Positions 1 through 10,374 of a DNA stretch of 64,000 nt are shown in pieces. The DNA comes from Ooceraea biroi. Lineage: Eukaryota > Arthropoda > Insecta > Hymenoptera > Formicidae. Location: assembly GCF_003672135.1 (NCBI RefSeq), contig NC_039514.1, forward strand, positions 5,070,432 through 5,134,431. Reading direction: 5' to 3'. Both the position numbers and the translations under genes were made by a program. Under the pieces are notes generated by a model. The model saw only the letters and a list, made by a program, of their open reading frames with translations, ran no database searches and was not told where the DNA came from. The first letter of the stretch is position 1; each line of letters opens with the position of its first letter.

Positions 1-483
1 TTTATGTATTTTTGTATTGCCGCAATAATAAGCCACGATTATTACATTTAAAACAATTAAATTAAATTAAAATTAATTTACATAGATCATAAATGCACAC
101 ATTCACGTAATCATTGGCGCCTTTGATTGTATAGTCAAAGATTGCCGCCATTTTCCGGCCAATAGCCAGTCTGTTATAGAGGGTTTCTATTTTCTAACAT
201 CACTGCTCCCTAGTGTCAAAAAATGGAAAGTTACATCATGTTTGTCCGACGTGGACGTTTCTTATGACATTCTCTCTACATAACGTACTTTATATCATGA
301 TATCTCCGCTCATGCGGCACGTAGAGGAAAAATAAAACACTTTTATAATATGATTCAAACCCAAGCTATCGATTGAACCTAGCTAGAAATTGATCGGTTC
401 AGCCATTATTGAGTTCTAAATAACTCGGTTACTCGCAACTCGTTAACTCGCGTAAAGAGACACGTCCGGTCTCGCTGCGCGCT
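1..483. other. AT-rich DNA without recognised gene
   Basis: No ORF with recognisable homology is visible on either strand. The stretch is mostly AT-rich, with a GC-richer patch near 420-480 leading into the terminal hairpin module listed next. I cannot place the other end of any element here. Confidence 0.5.
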
Positions 484-518
484 TTACTTGGCACGAGACA
501 CTACCGTGTCTCTTGATA
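484..518 (+). repeat. Hairpin module (rolling-circle-type terminus)
   Basis: TTACTTGGC is followed by a perfect 7-bp stem (GAGACAC/GTGTCTC), a TACC loop, and TTGATA. The same arrangement with a different but still perfectly paired stem (GCGACGC/GCGTCGC) occurs at 47038-47072; variants lie at 5099-5137, 52500-52524 and 62861-62885. A conserved hairpin just inside a 3' end is typical of Helitron-class elements. The assignment to that class is inference. Confidence 0.5.
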
Positions 519-779
519 AATCACATAAACTATAAAAAATTTTAAATTTACTTGTTTTAAATTAAATCATCGTGATAGAGTCGCAATGATAATTAGATAA
601 TTCTTCTAATTGTGAAATATAAATTATGAAAATTTAAGATATATTTTGGAACATTTACTCATAGAACGAAACCGAGAAAGAAAGAGGGAGGCAGAGAGAG
701 AGGAAATTTTAAATGGTCACAATTTATATTCGACAATTAGAAAAATTAGGAAGATTTGTACGATTAGATAAATCTTCAT

Positions 780-866
780 TATTTAACATTGAGAGTGAGA
801 GTGAGAGTGTGCGTGCGTGCGTGCGTGCGTGCGTGCGTGTGTGCGTGTGTGTGTGTGTGTGAGAGA
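780..866. repeat. GA/GTGC/GT simple repeat
   Basis: GAGA repeats pass into GTGC and then GT dinucleotide repeats. The antisense reading frame across it (724-984) is low-complexity Thr/His/Arg/Ser and was not called as a gene. Confidence 0.85.
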
Positions 867-888
867 GAAAATTACAAAAAGGAGTGAG

Positions 889-1424
889 ATCCCTAAAAAA
901 CCTTTTTAAAAAAAGAAAAAATATATACGCCAAGTACATAAAATCTCTTAACTTGTCAAAACTCAAAACTAAATATGAAATCAATAATTAACTAGCCAAG
1001 TATCTAGAAGCAGTTTGAGTATTTTACCCAAACGTTTTCCATGCATACTCTCTTATTACATGACGACATTGAAGTACTTGGCGTGCCTGAATCACATTAA
1101 AACGTACTGTCCTACCCCTATAAGAGGCACAAAATCATTTGCGAATCATTATTAAAAATCATCAAGATACAGTACAAATCAAGATACTATACAAATTTAC
1201 AAGAATACATGACCACTGCGATCCGGGCACGCCAAGTACTTCAATGTCGTCATGTAATAAGAGAGTATGCATGGAAAACGTTTGGGTAAAATACTCAAAC
1301 TGCTTCTAGATACTTGGCTAGTTAATTATTGATTTCATATTTAGTTTTGAGTTTTGACAAGTTGAGAGATTTTATGTACTTGGCGTATATATTTTTTCTT
1401 TTTTTAAAAAGGTTTTTTAGGGAT
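889..1424. mobile_element. Palindromic MITE, copy 1
   Basis: Two 199-bp arms (889-1087 and 1226-1424) are near-perfect reverse complements around a 138-bp core. Ends read ATCCCTAAAAAACC inward. Each arm carries TACTTGGCG-type motifs near both its outer and inner end. No coding capacity. The same family is present at 44108-44838, where the core lies in the opposite relative orientation, so these are independent insertions of one foldback MITE family. Confidence 0.85.
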
Positions 1425-1458
1425 ATATATTAATAAAATATTTTTTTCTCCTCGCCAG

Positions 1459-2000
1459 TATTTGTATAACTGTATTTAATTCAATTGACCAGCCTGGCAA
1501 TATAATTAGTTATTTTCACGACGTTTTGACCAGCATGTCTCTGGTCCTTTTCAAGTGAGACGATTAATTTACAGAAAGATACGGATAACCTTTCTCTTGT
1601 TTATGATCGGATTTTGAAAGTCACTTGATATCTTTGTTTTTGCCTCTGTATCAGACGTATGTTGATCCTTGCGAGCGACGATACGTTTCCTAGAATGTCG
1701 CGAACGTCTGCAGTATGTTTTATTGTTTAATTTTACTTGAACTGTAAATACGGGTTTCATATTTGTTTGGTTTTCATTGTATTTTGTAGTTCTCACTTAA
1801 TGTTGTTCTTGGATTTATTGTTTACTTTTATCAATTTTAGTCTTATGTACATAACATTTTGCGGCCGCTTATATTGTGAGCATCGAGTTTCTTAGTACAT
1901 TGTTCACTTGAAAAGGACCAGAGACATGCTGGTCGAAACGTCGTGAAAATAACTAATTGTATTGCCAGGCTGGTTAATTGAATTAAATACAGTTACGAAT
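1459..2000. repeat. Inverted pair, Penelope-like terminal motif
   Basis: About 98 bp at 1459-1558 is repeated in inverted orientation at 1903-2000. Each copy contains a short hairpin (GACCAG ... CTGGTC) followed by GAAACGTCGTG (right copy) or the same with one change (left copy). This GAAACG context is familiar from the ends of Penelope-like elements, which are known to carry hammerhead-type ribozymes. The 345 bp between the arms includes a NotI-like GCGGCCGC and a 75-aa minus frame I do not recognise. Class assignment is tentative. Confidence 0.45.
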
Positions 2001-2207
2001 ATATATTTTATAATTATGCGAAGGAAAATATACACGTAAGTATTATGAGAAATGTCTAGTACATATAAATTTTATATTTTTAAAAGATTATATACTACGA
2101 AAAGTATATGATCTTTAAAAATTTATATATACTAGATAAAGTGTACTATATCTTTTAATAAAGCATAAAGTATGGATCTTTTATTGAATTTGAATTAAAA
2201 CAACTAA

Positions 2208-2611
2208 TTAAATAATTAAGTTAGTACCGTGTCTTATCTCAGCAGAATTGGCAAGCAGGGGATCGGTAGCAACACGACGAGCTGCGAGAGGACCGCGAGC
2301 GATGCGACCGACGGCGGCAAGAGAAGGTGAAGCGACGCGAGCAGCGGCGACCTGAGCGGCGGCAATGGAAGCTGCGACGGAGGGATTGCGTGCATTTTTC
2401 ACGGATGTGGCGACGGGACTCAATTGTTGATTCTTTTCTTGAGTAAACTGCAGATCAAAGTCATCTTTTACGTCGTCCAAAATCATCTGCGATTTAAAAT
2501 AACAGTATTATTATTATAATGTTTAAAATAATTAGAACAATCAGGAATGTTGTTAAATAAACTATTATGAGCAGTAACGATACTTACATCTTCGTTTTCT
2601 TTTCTTTCCAT
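2208..2611 (-). CDS. Small two-exon Ala-rich protein, unknown function
   Basis: I do not recognise this protein. Exon 1 (2588-2611) encodes MERKENED and ends at a consensus donor GTAAGT. Exon 2 (2208-2486) begins after an AAATCGCAG acceptor and adds 92 residues. The junction is phase 0 and gives a 100-aa product across a 101-bp intron. It starts acidic (DDVKDDFDLQ), then has an Ala/Val-rich segment (residues about 40-75) with regularly spaced Arg. There is no signal peptide and no obvious catalytic motif. It lies inside a 35-bp inverted repeat pair (2651-2685/4978-5012), although exon 1 starts just outside it, so it may belong to a TE or be a host fragment. The splice sites are the best evidence that it is real. 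Confidence 0.4.
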
Positions 2612-2650
2612 GTTGAAGACGGATGCTTGCGACAAATTGTACAAGCAACG

Positions 2651-2685
2651 GCATAAATGCCTTCCTTCGGTTATGAGTAACGGTC
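2651..2685. repeat. 35-bp inverted repeat, left copy
   Basis: Perfect reverse complement of 4978-5012. The mariner at 3269-4554 lies between them. They may be the ends of an older element; no transposase for it is visible, and the remaining interior (2686-3268 and 4555-4977) is AT-rich without ORFs. Confidence 0.6.
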
Positions 2686-3224
2686 TTTTTTGAACAAAAA
2701 TCCGTAATTTTTTTTATAACATTGTGGCATTGAAACCCATAACATGTATTTTTTTCATCACAATCGTTTCAGCCGTTCTCAAGAAAAAAATTTTTTTCGA
2801 TTTTTCTTCTTACCCCCATAACTCCCATAAAAATTTTTTTTCAGATATAATCTTTTGGAAAATTTAATCTCACATCAATGACAACTTATTGTAAAAATCT
2901 CATCCAGATCCTAGCGGGGGCAGAACATACATGCTTATCCTGCTATACCCTTTGACCAAACTTTGCGACTGCTGCTTGCGAGCAGTTTACGATCGGAAGT
3001 AGTGCAGCTTAGGTTCATGCAATTGCTTGCTTGCGTCTAATGTAGAACGACCTTTACTCGCAAACAATGAGGCTGTCATCACTGTATGCGACTAACTCGC
3101 ATTATCTGCAGTAATATATATTATTTTTCAGGGCCAAAAATCGGTCCTTTTCAGGGCCACCAAAGATTTAATAACGTCGAAACAGTCTCAAACATATTTC
3201 TTGAATAACTTTCCATATATCATA

Positions 3225-3227
3225 TAT

Positions 3228-3262
<35 letters not shown>

Positions 3263-3264
3263 TA
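3225..3264. repeat. (AT)n microsatellite
   Basis: Near-pure AT dinucleotide tract immediately left of the mariner. A TA-rich tract is a plausible target for mariner insertion. Confidence 0.85.
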
Positions 3265-3268
3265 TATA

Positions 3269-4554
3269 TTGGATCATTAAGTATGAAACTTTACAAATAG
3301 AACATAAACTTTTGCATTTTTTGGCACATGGACATGATTTATTTTCAATCGAAGTATGCGCCCATGTTATCTACACACTTCTGCCATTTTAGTGGTAGTT
3401 GGTCTATGCCTCTACTATAGAAGCCAGGAGTACGGGAATCGATGAAGTCGCGGAAGGCTGTTTCGACTGCCTGTTGAGAATTGAAGAATTTTCCCACCAA
3501 CAAGTTGTCCAAATTCCGGAAGAAGTGATAGTCGGTAGGTGATAGATCTGGTGAATATGGTGGATGACGGAGAGTTTCCAATTCCAACTCCTGTAGCTTT
3601 GCCACGGTCAGTCGTGCAGTGTACGGTCGAGCATTATCATGCAACAGGATTGGCATTGACCGATTGACCAATTTCGGTTGTTTAATAGCAAGTTGTTGCA
3701 TCATTTCGTCCAGTTGCTTGCAATATACTTCAGCCGTTATCGATGTACCAGGTTTCATAAAGTTGTAGTAGATAACACCTGACCTGGACCACCAAACAGT
3801 CACCATAAGCTTCTTCTGTGTAATGTTGGGTTTCGCGTGATGTCTCGGTGGTTCATCAGCGTTCAACCACTGATGTGAGCATTTACGATTGTCGTAGAGT
3901 ATCCACTTTTCATCGCAGGTCACAATTCGATTAAAAAAAGATCCATTTTTGTGACGGGAAAGTAAAGAAAGGGAAGCCTCTAGACGTTACGCCTGCTGCG
4001 CATCGGTCAATTCGTGCGGGACCCATTTGTCCAACTTCTTTATCTTACCAATTGCAGCTAAATGAACCAATATGGTGGGTATGGAAACATTGAATATCGA
4101 TGCCAATTCACGTGTACTTTGAGATGGATCGGACTCTACTACGGCTCTCAAGTGATCATTATCCACCTTTGTCTTTGGTCTTCCACGTGGCTCATTAGCG
4201 AGGCTGAAATCTCCATCTCTGAAGTTTTTGAACCAATTGCCCACCGTTGCTTTAGTAGTTGAACCTTCACCAAATACAGCGTTGATATTACGAGCTGTCT
4301 CCGACACTGTGGTTCCACGGCGGAACTCATATTCATAAATCACACGAATTTTGGACTTTTCCATAGTTCTATAAAAAAGAATCCACCAATAAAACTAATG
4401 AAGATATTTGAACAAACAAATATGACATTTGAAGAGCGAACATACATCTATCACACTAACCTAACCTGATACTGACGTCTGGCGCCAAATTTGAGATAAC
4501 AAATGTTAAAGATGGCGCTTTTACATTTGTAAAGTTTCATACTTAATGACCCAA
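3269..4554 (-). mobile_element. Mariner element, full length
   Basis: 1286 bp bounded by TA on both sides (3267-3268 and 4555-4556). Terminal inverted repeats of about 30 bp read TTGGATCATTAAGTATG at the left and TTGGGTCATTAAGTATG at the right. Length, TA duplication and a single transposase gene are diagnostic of mariner. The element is complete apart from one nonsense mutation in the gene. Confidence 0.95.
3345..4364 (-). pseudogene. Mariner transposase (DD34D), one internal stop
   Basis: The cut-and-paste transposase is read as one continuous frame of 340 codons, the usual mariner length. The N-terminal half carries the HTH DNA-binding region and the linker motif WVPHEL (residues about 113-118). 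It is followed by an in-frame TAA at 3987-3989 (codon 126). The catalytic half continues without a frameshift: TCDEKW (first Asp; the usual Gly before it is Cys), HDNARPYTA (second Asp) and YSPDLSPTDYHFF (third Asp). A single C-to-T-like change could explain the stop. The copy is inactive, but this is recent decay. Confidence 0.93.
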
Positions 4555-4556
4555 TA

Positions 4557-5098
4557 TATTAAATAGATATATTGAAAAATATTCTTAATAAATTTTATAT
4601 TATTATTATTTATTATTTAGCTTTAACAATATATAGTATGTATACATACTATGTTTACGCTGGCGATGCTTATGTTATTAGCACGTTCTTATCATTTTGG
4701 TCGATAAGTTCTTAATGTTATTAAAATACAAACAATAACTTAGTTTTTAATTTTTGCAAAAATATGAACTCGTCAGATTAAAAATGGCATTTTGTAAAAA
4801 CAATGGTTAAGTTTTGTTCATAACTGCAAATGATTCTTTGATAGTCAATACATTATTTATTAAACTAGATTTCGAAAACACCTTAATTTTATATTTTAGG
4901 TTTTGAATTTGTAAGAATTCGCCTGTGTGCGCCGCGCCGCCTCCGTCCACATCACAGTCGTGCCATCTGCCGTTACCGACCGTTACTCATAACCGAAGGA
5001 AGGCATTTATGCTGTTTCTTGTACATTAGCTTGTCAATGTGAGGCTATAACTGCAGTCACAGCAAAAGAAATTCATTGCGTAGTAAGACGTAATTATT
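4557..5098. other. AT-rich spacer with right 35-bp inverted repeat
   Basis: No gene is seen. It contains the right copy (4978-5012) of the inverted repeat paired with 2651-2685, and a GC-rich patch at 4920-4980. Confidence 0.5.
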
Positions 5099-5137
5099 GA
5101 TCAAGCGACGTAATAGCGTCGCGAAGTCATCAAGTAA
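5099..5137 (-). repeat. Hairpin module, minus-strand variant
   Basis: On the minus strand: TTACTTG, then stem GCGACG/CGTCGC with loop CTATTA, then TTGATC. It matches the module at 484-518 and 47038-47072 in order and spacing, with a different loop. Confidence 0.45.
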
Positions 5138-5304
5138 TATCGAATTATCGTGACTTTAATCGTGCGCTAACGTGCGGTGACGTGCTTCAACGGAGTATTC
5201 TATTCGGAGTATATATAACGGAGTGTACTATTCAACGTAGAAACTGAGCAATAAGTAAGGAAGAAGTATTTAGTAAAACATAATGAATACATATGTTAAA
5301 ACAC

Positions 5305-5620
5305 ATATGTATTCTCTCTCTCACTGCTCTCACTTTTCCGCTCTTTCGTCCTCTCGCTCTCTCGCTGCTCTCGCTTTTCCGCTCTTTCGCCCTCTCGGTC
5401 TCTCACTGCTCTCGCTTTTCCGCTCTTTCGCCCTCTCGTTCTCTCACTGCTCTCGCTTTTCCGCTCTCTCTCTCCCCCTCTCTCCCCTCTCACCCCTCTC
5501 CCCCTCTCTCTCTCCGTCGCTTAGTTGCTTTCTCTTTCTTTGTTCTTTCACGCTCTCGCTGTCGAGTTCTCTCTCGCTCCCGCTCTATTATCTTCTCCCT
5601 CTCTTGCTTTTTCTGGTGCA
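5305..5620. repeat. 41-bp pyrimidine-rich minisatellite
   Basis: Four units of 41 bp (the TTTTCC anchor recurs at 5334, 5375, 5416 and 5457) followed by CT/CCT-rich simple sequence to about 5620. Long Ser/Leu/Phe frames on plus (5283-5700) are artefacts of this composition. The preceding roughly 60 bp (from 5258) recurs at 5771-5835, indicating a tandem duplication around the repeat. Confidence 0.85.
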
Positions 5621-5770
5621 TATCATTAATTATAATTTATATAAATTTATATAGATTCGAGCTTTGCGATCTCTTCCAGAAGTGTTATGTGAAAAATTAG
5701 ATTTGTGACGTAGTGTGATTACCTGCTTGACGTTTATCAATCGACAGAGACTAAGCAGTAGATAAGTAAA

Positions 5771-5864
5771 GAAAAAGTATTTATTAAAACATAAAGAAGA
5801 CATATGTTGAAACACATATGCATTCTCCCTCTCCCTCTCCCTCTCTCTCTCTCTCTGATAATCA
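5771..5864. repeat. Duplicated flank plus CCCTCT/CT tract
   Basis: 5771-5835 repeats 5258-5325 (AAGTATTTA, ACACATATG landmarks). It runs into CCCTCT then CT repeats that abut the 3' end of the minus-strand LINE. Confidence 0.7.
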
Positions 5865-6051
5865 GTAGTGTCGAACATCGCTCCACAGAAATTATAATTC
5901 TTCATTGGAACCACAGTGTGGATAAAATTTTTTTAAACTCTCCGTGAGTACAGCAATCTGTCCATGGGCAATAAGCGTTTTGTTTGATGTTGAATAGAGA
6001 CGTGTAGAGTATCACTCCAGTGAGTGATCTCCTTTATATACAACCTATATT

Positions 6052-8765
6052 TTATCTGAGGCCAGTTATTAGGTCGGATGGTAGTAGGCGCTTTAATCTA
6101 CGCATTTCGTTGTTAACAGGTGAGTTTAACTGGTTGGCCAGCATATTAGGATGCACTGATATTCTTTCATTGTACTTTATGCTGAATTGGTGGATGACTT
6201 CTTTGACGGTTTCCAAGGGGATGTCGTGCTGAATAACCTCGTTGGAGACGTAGTATGGTGAATCGACAATGACACGCAGCACCTTGTTTTGAAACCTCTG
6301 CAGGATGTCAATGTTGGAGTTACTAGCGGTACCCCATAGCTGAATTCCATAAGTCCAAACAGGCTTCGGAATGGTTTTATATAGTAGAACTTTGTTATTC
6401 AATGATAATTTTGATCTTCGGCTGATGAGCCAGTACATTTGGCTTAATTTGAATCCTAGCTGTTTGCGCTTTGTAAATATATGTTTTTTCCACGTTAGAC
6501 GTCGATCCAGATGTATGCCAAGATATTTGGCATCTTCTGCCTGTGGGAGTTGGCAGTTGTTAAACTTCACGGGTGGACATGTTTCTCTGCGTAAGGTAAA
6601 GGTTACATGAGTAGACTTTAACTCATTGGCTTTAATGCGCCATTTCTTTGTCCAGTTCTAGATCCTGTCAAGGTTGGTCTGTAAATTTCTTGAGGCCAAT
6701 GTAGGATCAGTATGAGATGCCATAACTGCAATGTCATCAGCATATATAGCTACTGAGTTTTGTTTAGTTGTTGGTAGGTCTGCAGTATATAAAAGGTATA
6801 ATATTGGACGGAGTACACTTCCCTGTGGAACGCCTGAATGTATAGGGTTCAGTGCAGTATATTCATTACCTTGTCTGACTAAGAAGTGTCTATCTGACAG
6901 GTAAGATTTGAGCAATTGATAGTGTGAGTGGGAAAAAAGCTTCTTCAATTTGACTAGTATTCCGCTGTGCCATACCTTATCAAATGCCTGAGATATGTCA
7001 AGAAAAGCAGCTGAACAGTATTTTTTTTCATTCAGGTCTTTGTTAATTTTGTTGACTAACCTGTGTACCTGTTCTATTGTTCCGTGTTTATTACGGAATC
7101 CAAATTGATGTTCTGGAATTATTTTCTTTTGATCTATTATTGCTTTGAGTCTTTTGACATATAGTTCCTCAAAGACTTTGGAGAGTACAGGGGTAGCAGG
7201 CTTATGGGTCTGTAGGAGGAAACATCTTCCAATTTCTTCCCAGGTTTAGGGATCATAATGATTTGGGCAACTTTCCAGATGCTGGGGAAGTAGTTAATTC
7301 GCAATATTGCATTGAAAATGAATGTTATAAGTTTTATACTTTTTTCCGGCAGTTCTTGAATAATTTTGCCAGTGATAAGATCAAATCCTGGTGCCTTTTT
7401 AGTGTTAATTTCTTTCACTATGATCCGTTTTACCTCCTCGATCGTGCATTTATCATGCGGTAAATCCATTTGAAATAGTACATCCAGAAAGTCAGTTATT
7501 TCGGTTTCTTCTTCTGCTGTTATTTCTGAAGGGAAGGGTTTGAATACATTTTTTAAATGTTTGAGGAAGGCTTCGGCTTTTTCTTTATCGTTTCTGGCCG
7601 ATATATTATTGTCGTTTTTAATTGGAGGGTTATGTTGTTGGGGCCTTTTGAGTTTTTTGGTTGCCTTCCACAGTGAATACTCCGTAGTTTCAGTTGGTGT
7701 TAAGTTTTCCAGGTATTCTGGAATTCCTTGGTTTTGTTCTACTTAGATAAGCTCTTTTAGTTCTTTTGTTGCTTTATTTAGTTTCCTCTTATTTACCTCT
7801 GTTCTTACTTGTTGTCATTGTTTCCGCAGTTGTCTTTTTTCGGTGATTTTCTGTTTGATTGAGAGCGACACTTCAGGTATTCTCCCATGAAGTGTTTCGT
7901 AGTCGGGGGTTGCAAACCATGCCGCTTCTTGGATATTTTTAGTTAGGTTTGCAACCACAATTTCTATATCCAGTTCGGTTTTTAATGGTTGATCTAGCGA
8001 GGTTAGTGTGTCTAATTTTTCCTTCAATAGTGTCCAATCAGTTCTGTTGCTATACAAGGATGGTTGTTTTTCTTTATTTAAGATCTGTGAGTTAATGGTT
8101 ATTATCACTGGTGAGTGATCTGATGACACTTCAAAGCAAGATTCTGCCTTACATTTCTTTGTGTCAATGCCTTTTGTGATGCAAAAATCTATTACATCAG
8201 GTATCTTATTTTTGTCTGACGGCCAGTATGTTGATTGGCCAGTAGAGATTTGTTGTAGATTGTTGTCCCTCATTGCTTTGATTAATTCTCTACCCTTTGG
8301 AGTTGTTAGTCTCGAGCCCCATATTGAGTGTTTAGTGTTATAATCGCCTCCGGCTATAAATCTATTGCCTAGTGTGTTGAAAAATCCCTCGAAGTGTTCT
8401 TTTTTGTTGTTGTGCTTAGGTGGGCAGTAAATGGCAGACATTGTTATTGGTCCATATTTTTCTTCTATGGTGACACTAGTAGCTTGTAAATATTCTTTAG
8501 TGAATTTTTCCCTTTCGTAGTGTTTGATGTTCTCTTTTATAATTATTGCAGTTCCGCCATGAGCTTTATTGTCCGGATGTTTTGTGTGATAAAGTTTATA
8601 TTTAGGAATCCTTAAGTAATGTTTGTCTGTGAAGTGCGTCTCTGAGATCATCATGATGTCAATGTTTGAGTCATACAGGAATGTTTTAAGTTCTCGAGCA
8701 TGTTGTTGGAGGCCATTGGCGTTCCAGATGGCTATTTTGTATTTTGGATGTTTTAGTTGCTCCAT
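6052..8765 (-). pseudogene. LINE ORF2: AP endonuclease and reverse transcriptase
   Basis: About 900 codons, the normal ORF2 size. The N-terminal APE-like endonuclease (8765-about 8070) shows WNANGL, ISETHF, GGDYNTKH and SSDHSPV. The RT follows with SYRPISLLP, motif A LDISQAFDKVW (about 6980-7000), GVPQGSVL and motif C YADD (about 6740). Decay: in-frame TGA at 7815-7817, a TAA about 70 bp further on, a frameshift near 7195 right after SLLP, and TAG at 6658-6660 (context LDRI-stop-NWTKKW). The frame otherwise stays open to 6052. The product would nick target DNA and prime reverse transcription; this copy cannot. Confidence 0.9.
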
Positions 8766-10142
8766 CGTTGATCCAATTTACTGACGACGGTAGTAAGTAG
8801 GTTGAGCATTGTGCCCATTTGTTCCATGAGCTTGCCAAGCATTTCTTCGAGTTTGGTTATGTTATTGACAGGTTGATTAGATGTTGGTGTTGCTTGAATA
8901 TTAGAATTATTTTGTGCTTTGCTATTGTTGATTACTTGAGCATATGATAGCCCTGGTTGTATTTGCTGGATTGGTGTGAGCTGTGCTTGCGGTTGCATAT
9001 TTCTTTTCTCTCTCAGAGCTGGATATAATTTTTCCTGAAGTTGTTTGTGTACCAGGCATCCTCTGTAATTTGCTGGATGATTACCGCCACAGTTGACGCA
9101 TTTGACTTTGTTGTCTCGTGTTTTGCGGGTGCATTCTTTTGTTTCGTGATGTCTTGCATACTTAACACATCTGAATATTTTTCGACAGTAAGTCTTGGTG
9201 TGTCCATATGCCTGACACCTGCTGCATTGAGGTATTATCCTTTTAACATGTGGTGGTTCGCAGTTTATAATATTGTTGCCAAGACTTTTTATTTTGTATA
9301 CATGTTTGTTATTTTCTTTAGGTTTGATGTCAATATAAAACATTGGTAGAGGTTTGTTAGTAGTTCTATCTTTTATATTGTGTATGTTTATTACTTCGTG
9401 ATCATGTTCTGCCAATTCCTTTTTTATAGTATCAGTTTCTGTTCCATGATGTAGTCCTCTCATTACAAATCTGAATGTTTTCTCGCTTTTTGGTCTAAAT
9501 GTGTGGTATTGTGTATTTCTGTTATCGAGTTCTTTGATTAATATTTTAAAGTATTCGGTATCGAAGACTTGAACTTTTATTGTTTCAAACCCAGTGGTTT
9601 TCACTGTATAATTACCATTTGTAATCTTTTTAAGCAGTTCATGAATGTGTTATATTACCCCTACATTGTATATGGTTATGGGTGGCGGTTTTGGGACAGT
9701 TTTTGTGTTGTTTGTCCTATCTTTTTCTTTGTCTTTGGTTTCACTTGTTTCCTCTTCTGATAGGTTGTTAAATCGATTTTCGGTTTCTAATGGTTTCTGC
9801 AGCCAGTAGTCGCTAATTTTTGTTTGCTTTCTGTCATAAACCATTTCGGGGCTTCTTAAGCGTTTTTTTGTTTATTACAGGTATCCATTTTGGTTGTGTC
9901 TGTTGAGAAAGAATTTGAATGGCTTGGTTTTGTGACTGATAAGGTTGTGTAATTTGTGATTGCTGTTGGTGTATTGAATATTGAGGTGCCATTGGTTGCT
10001 GCGAAGATGGCCCTTGTAATTGTTGATATTGATGCTGCATTGTATGATTTGAATTGTTGTACTGCGTTGTTGTTTGCGCTATCGGCGTCACACTATCTAG
10101 GCCCGGAGCGATCAAAACACGTCCGCACTCCCCGAGAGGCAA
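8753..10142 (-). pseudogene. LINE ORF1: Gag-like RNA-binding protein
   Basis: Nucleic-acid-binding ORF1 of the Jockey type. The C-terminal part (from 9604) contains clustered zinc knuckles (CSRCQAYGHTKTYC, CVNCGGNHPANYRGC) and a Gln-rich tail; its end overlaps the ORF2 start by 13 bp. Upstream, 9650-9844 is in the same frame and separated only by a TAA at 9650-9652. The Gln-rich N-terminal section (9834-10142) is out of frame by one base near 9840, where one extra T in a short run explains the shift. It is therefore one ORF with one stop and one frameshift. Confidence 0.85.
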
Positions 10143-10374
10143 AGCGAGACTAGTGTGGATAAATGTGAAACTTATCCCAGAGGTTGGCTATGTAGAGACT
10201 GAACGGCAATGGGTGTTAACAGGTCTAGGTGTGTTAGTGGATGGACGTAAGGACAGAATTTTTGGAACTTCGCTGCTCGTGCGGTGGTCAGCTAAAGTGC
10301 TGACGTGTAAGAGACACGTATCATGCGATGAAGGCGGATAAGAAATCAACTAATTGACTTTGTTGATAGGTATC

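Larger units (their letters stand above)
5865..10150 (-). mobile_element. Jockey-type LINE, full length but degraded
   Basis: On the minus strand it reads ORF1 (Gag-like), then ORF2 (endonuclease-RT), then a short 3' UTR, ending at a GA-rich tract. The ORF order, the ORF1 zinc-knuckle pattern and the RT motifs resemble the Jockey superfamily. The 5' end meets the 5' end of the plus-strand LINE at about 10.10-10.15 kb, so this copy may be truncated there. Confidence 0.85.

Noticed and set aside
5305..5480. CRISPR-like array
   Set aside because: Regular 41-bp units without unique spacers; eukaryotic minisatellite.
5283..5700. Two overlapping 120-135-aa plus frames
   Set aside because: Pure translation of the 41-bp CT-rich minisatellite; Ser/Leu/Phe repeats, no homology.
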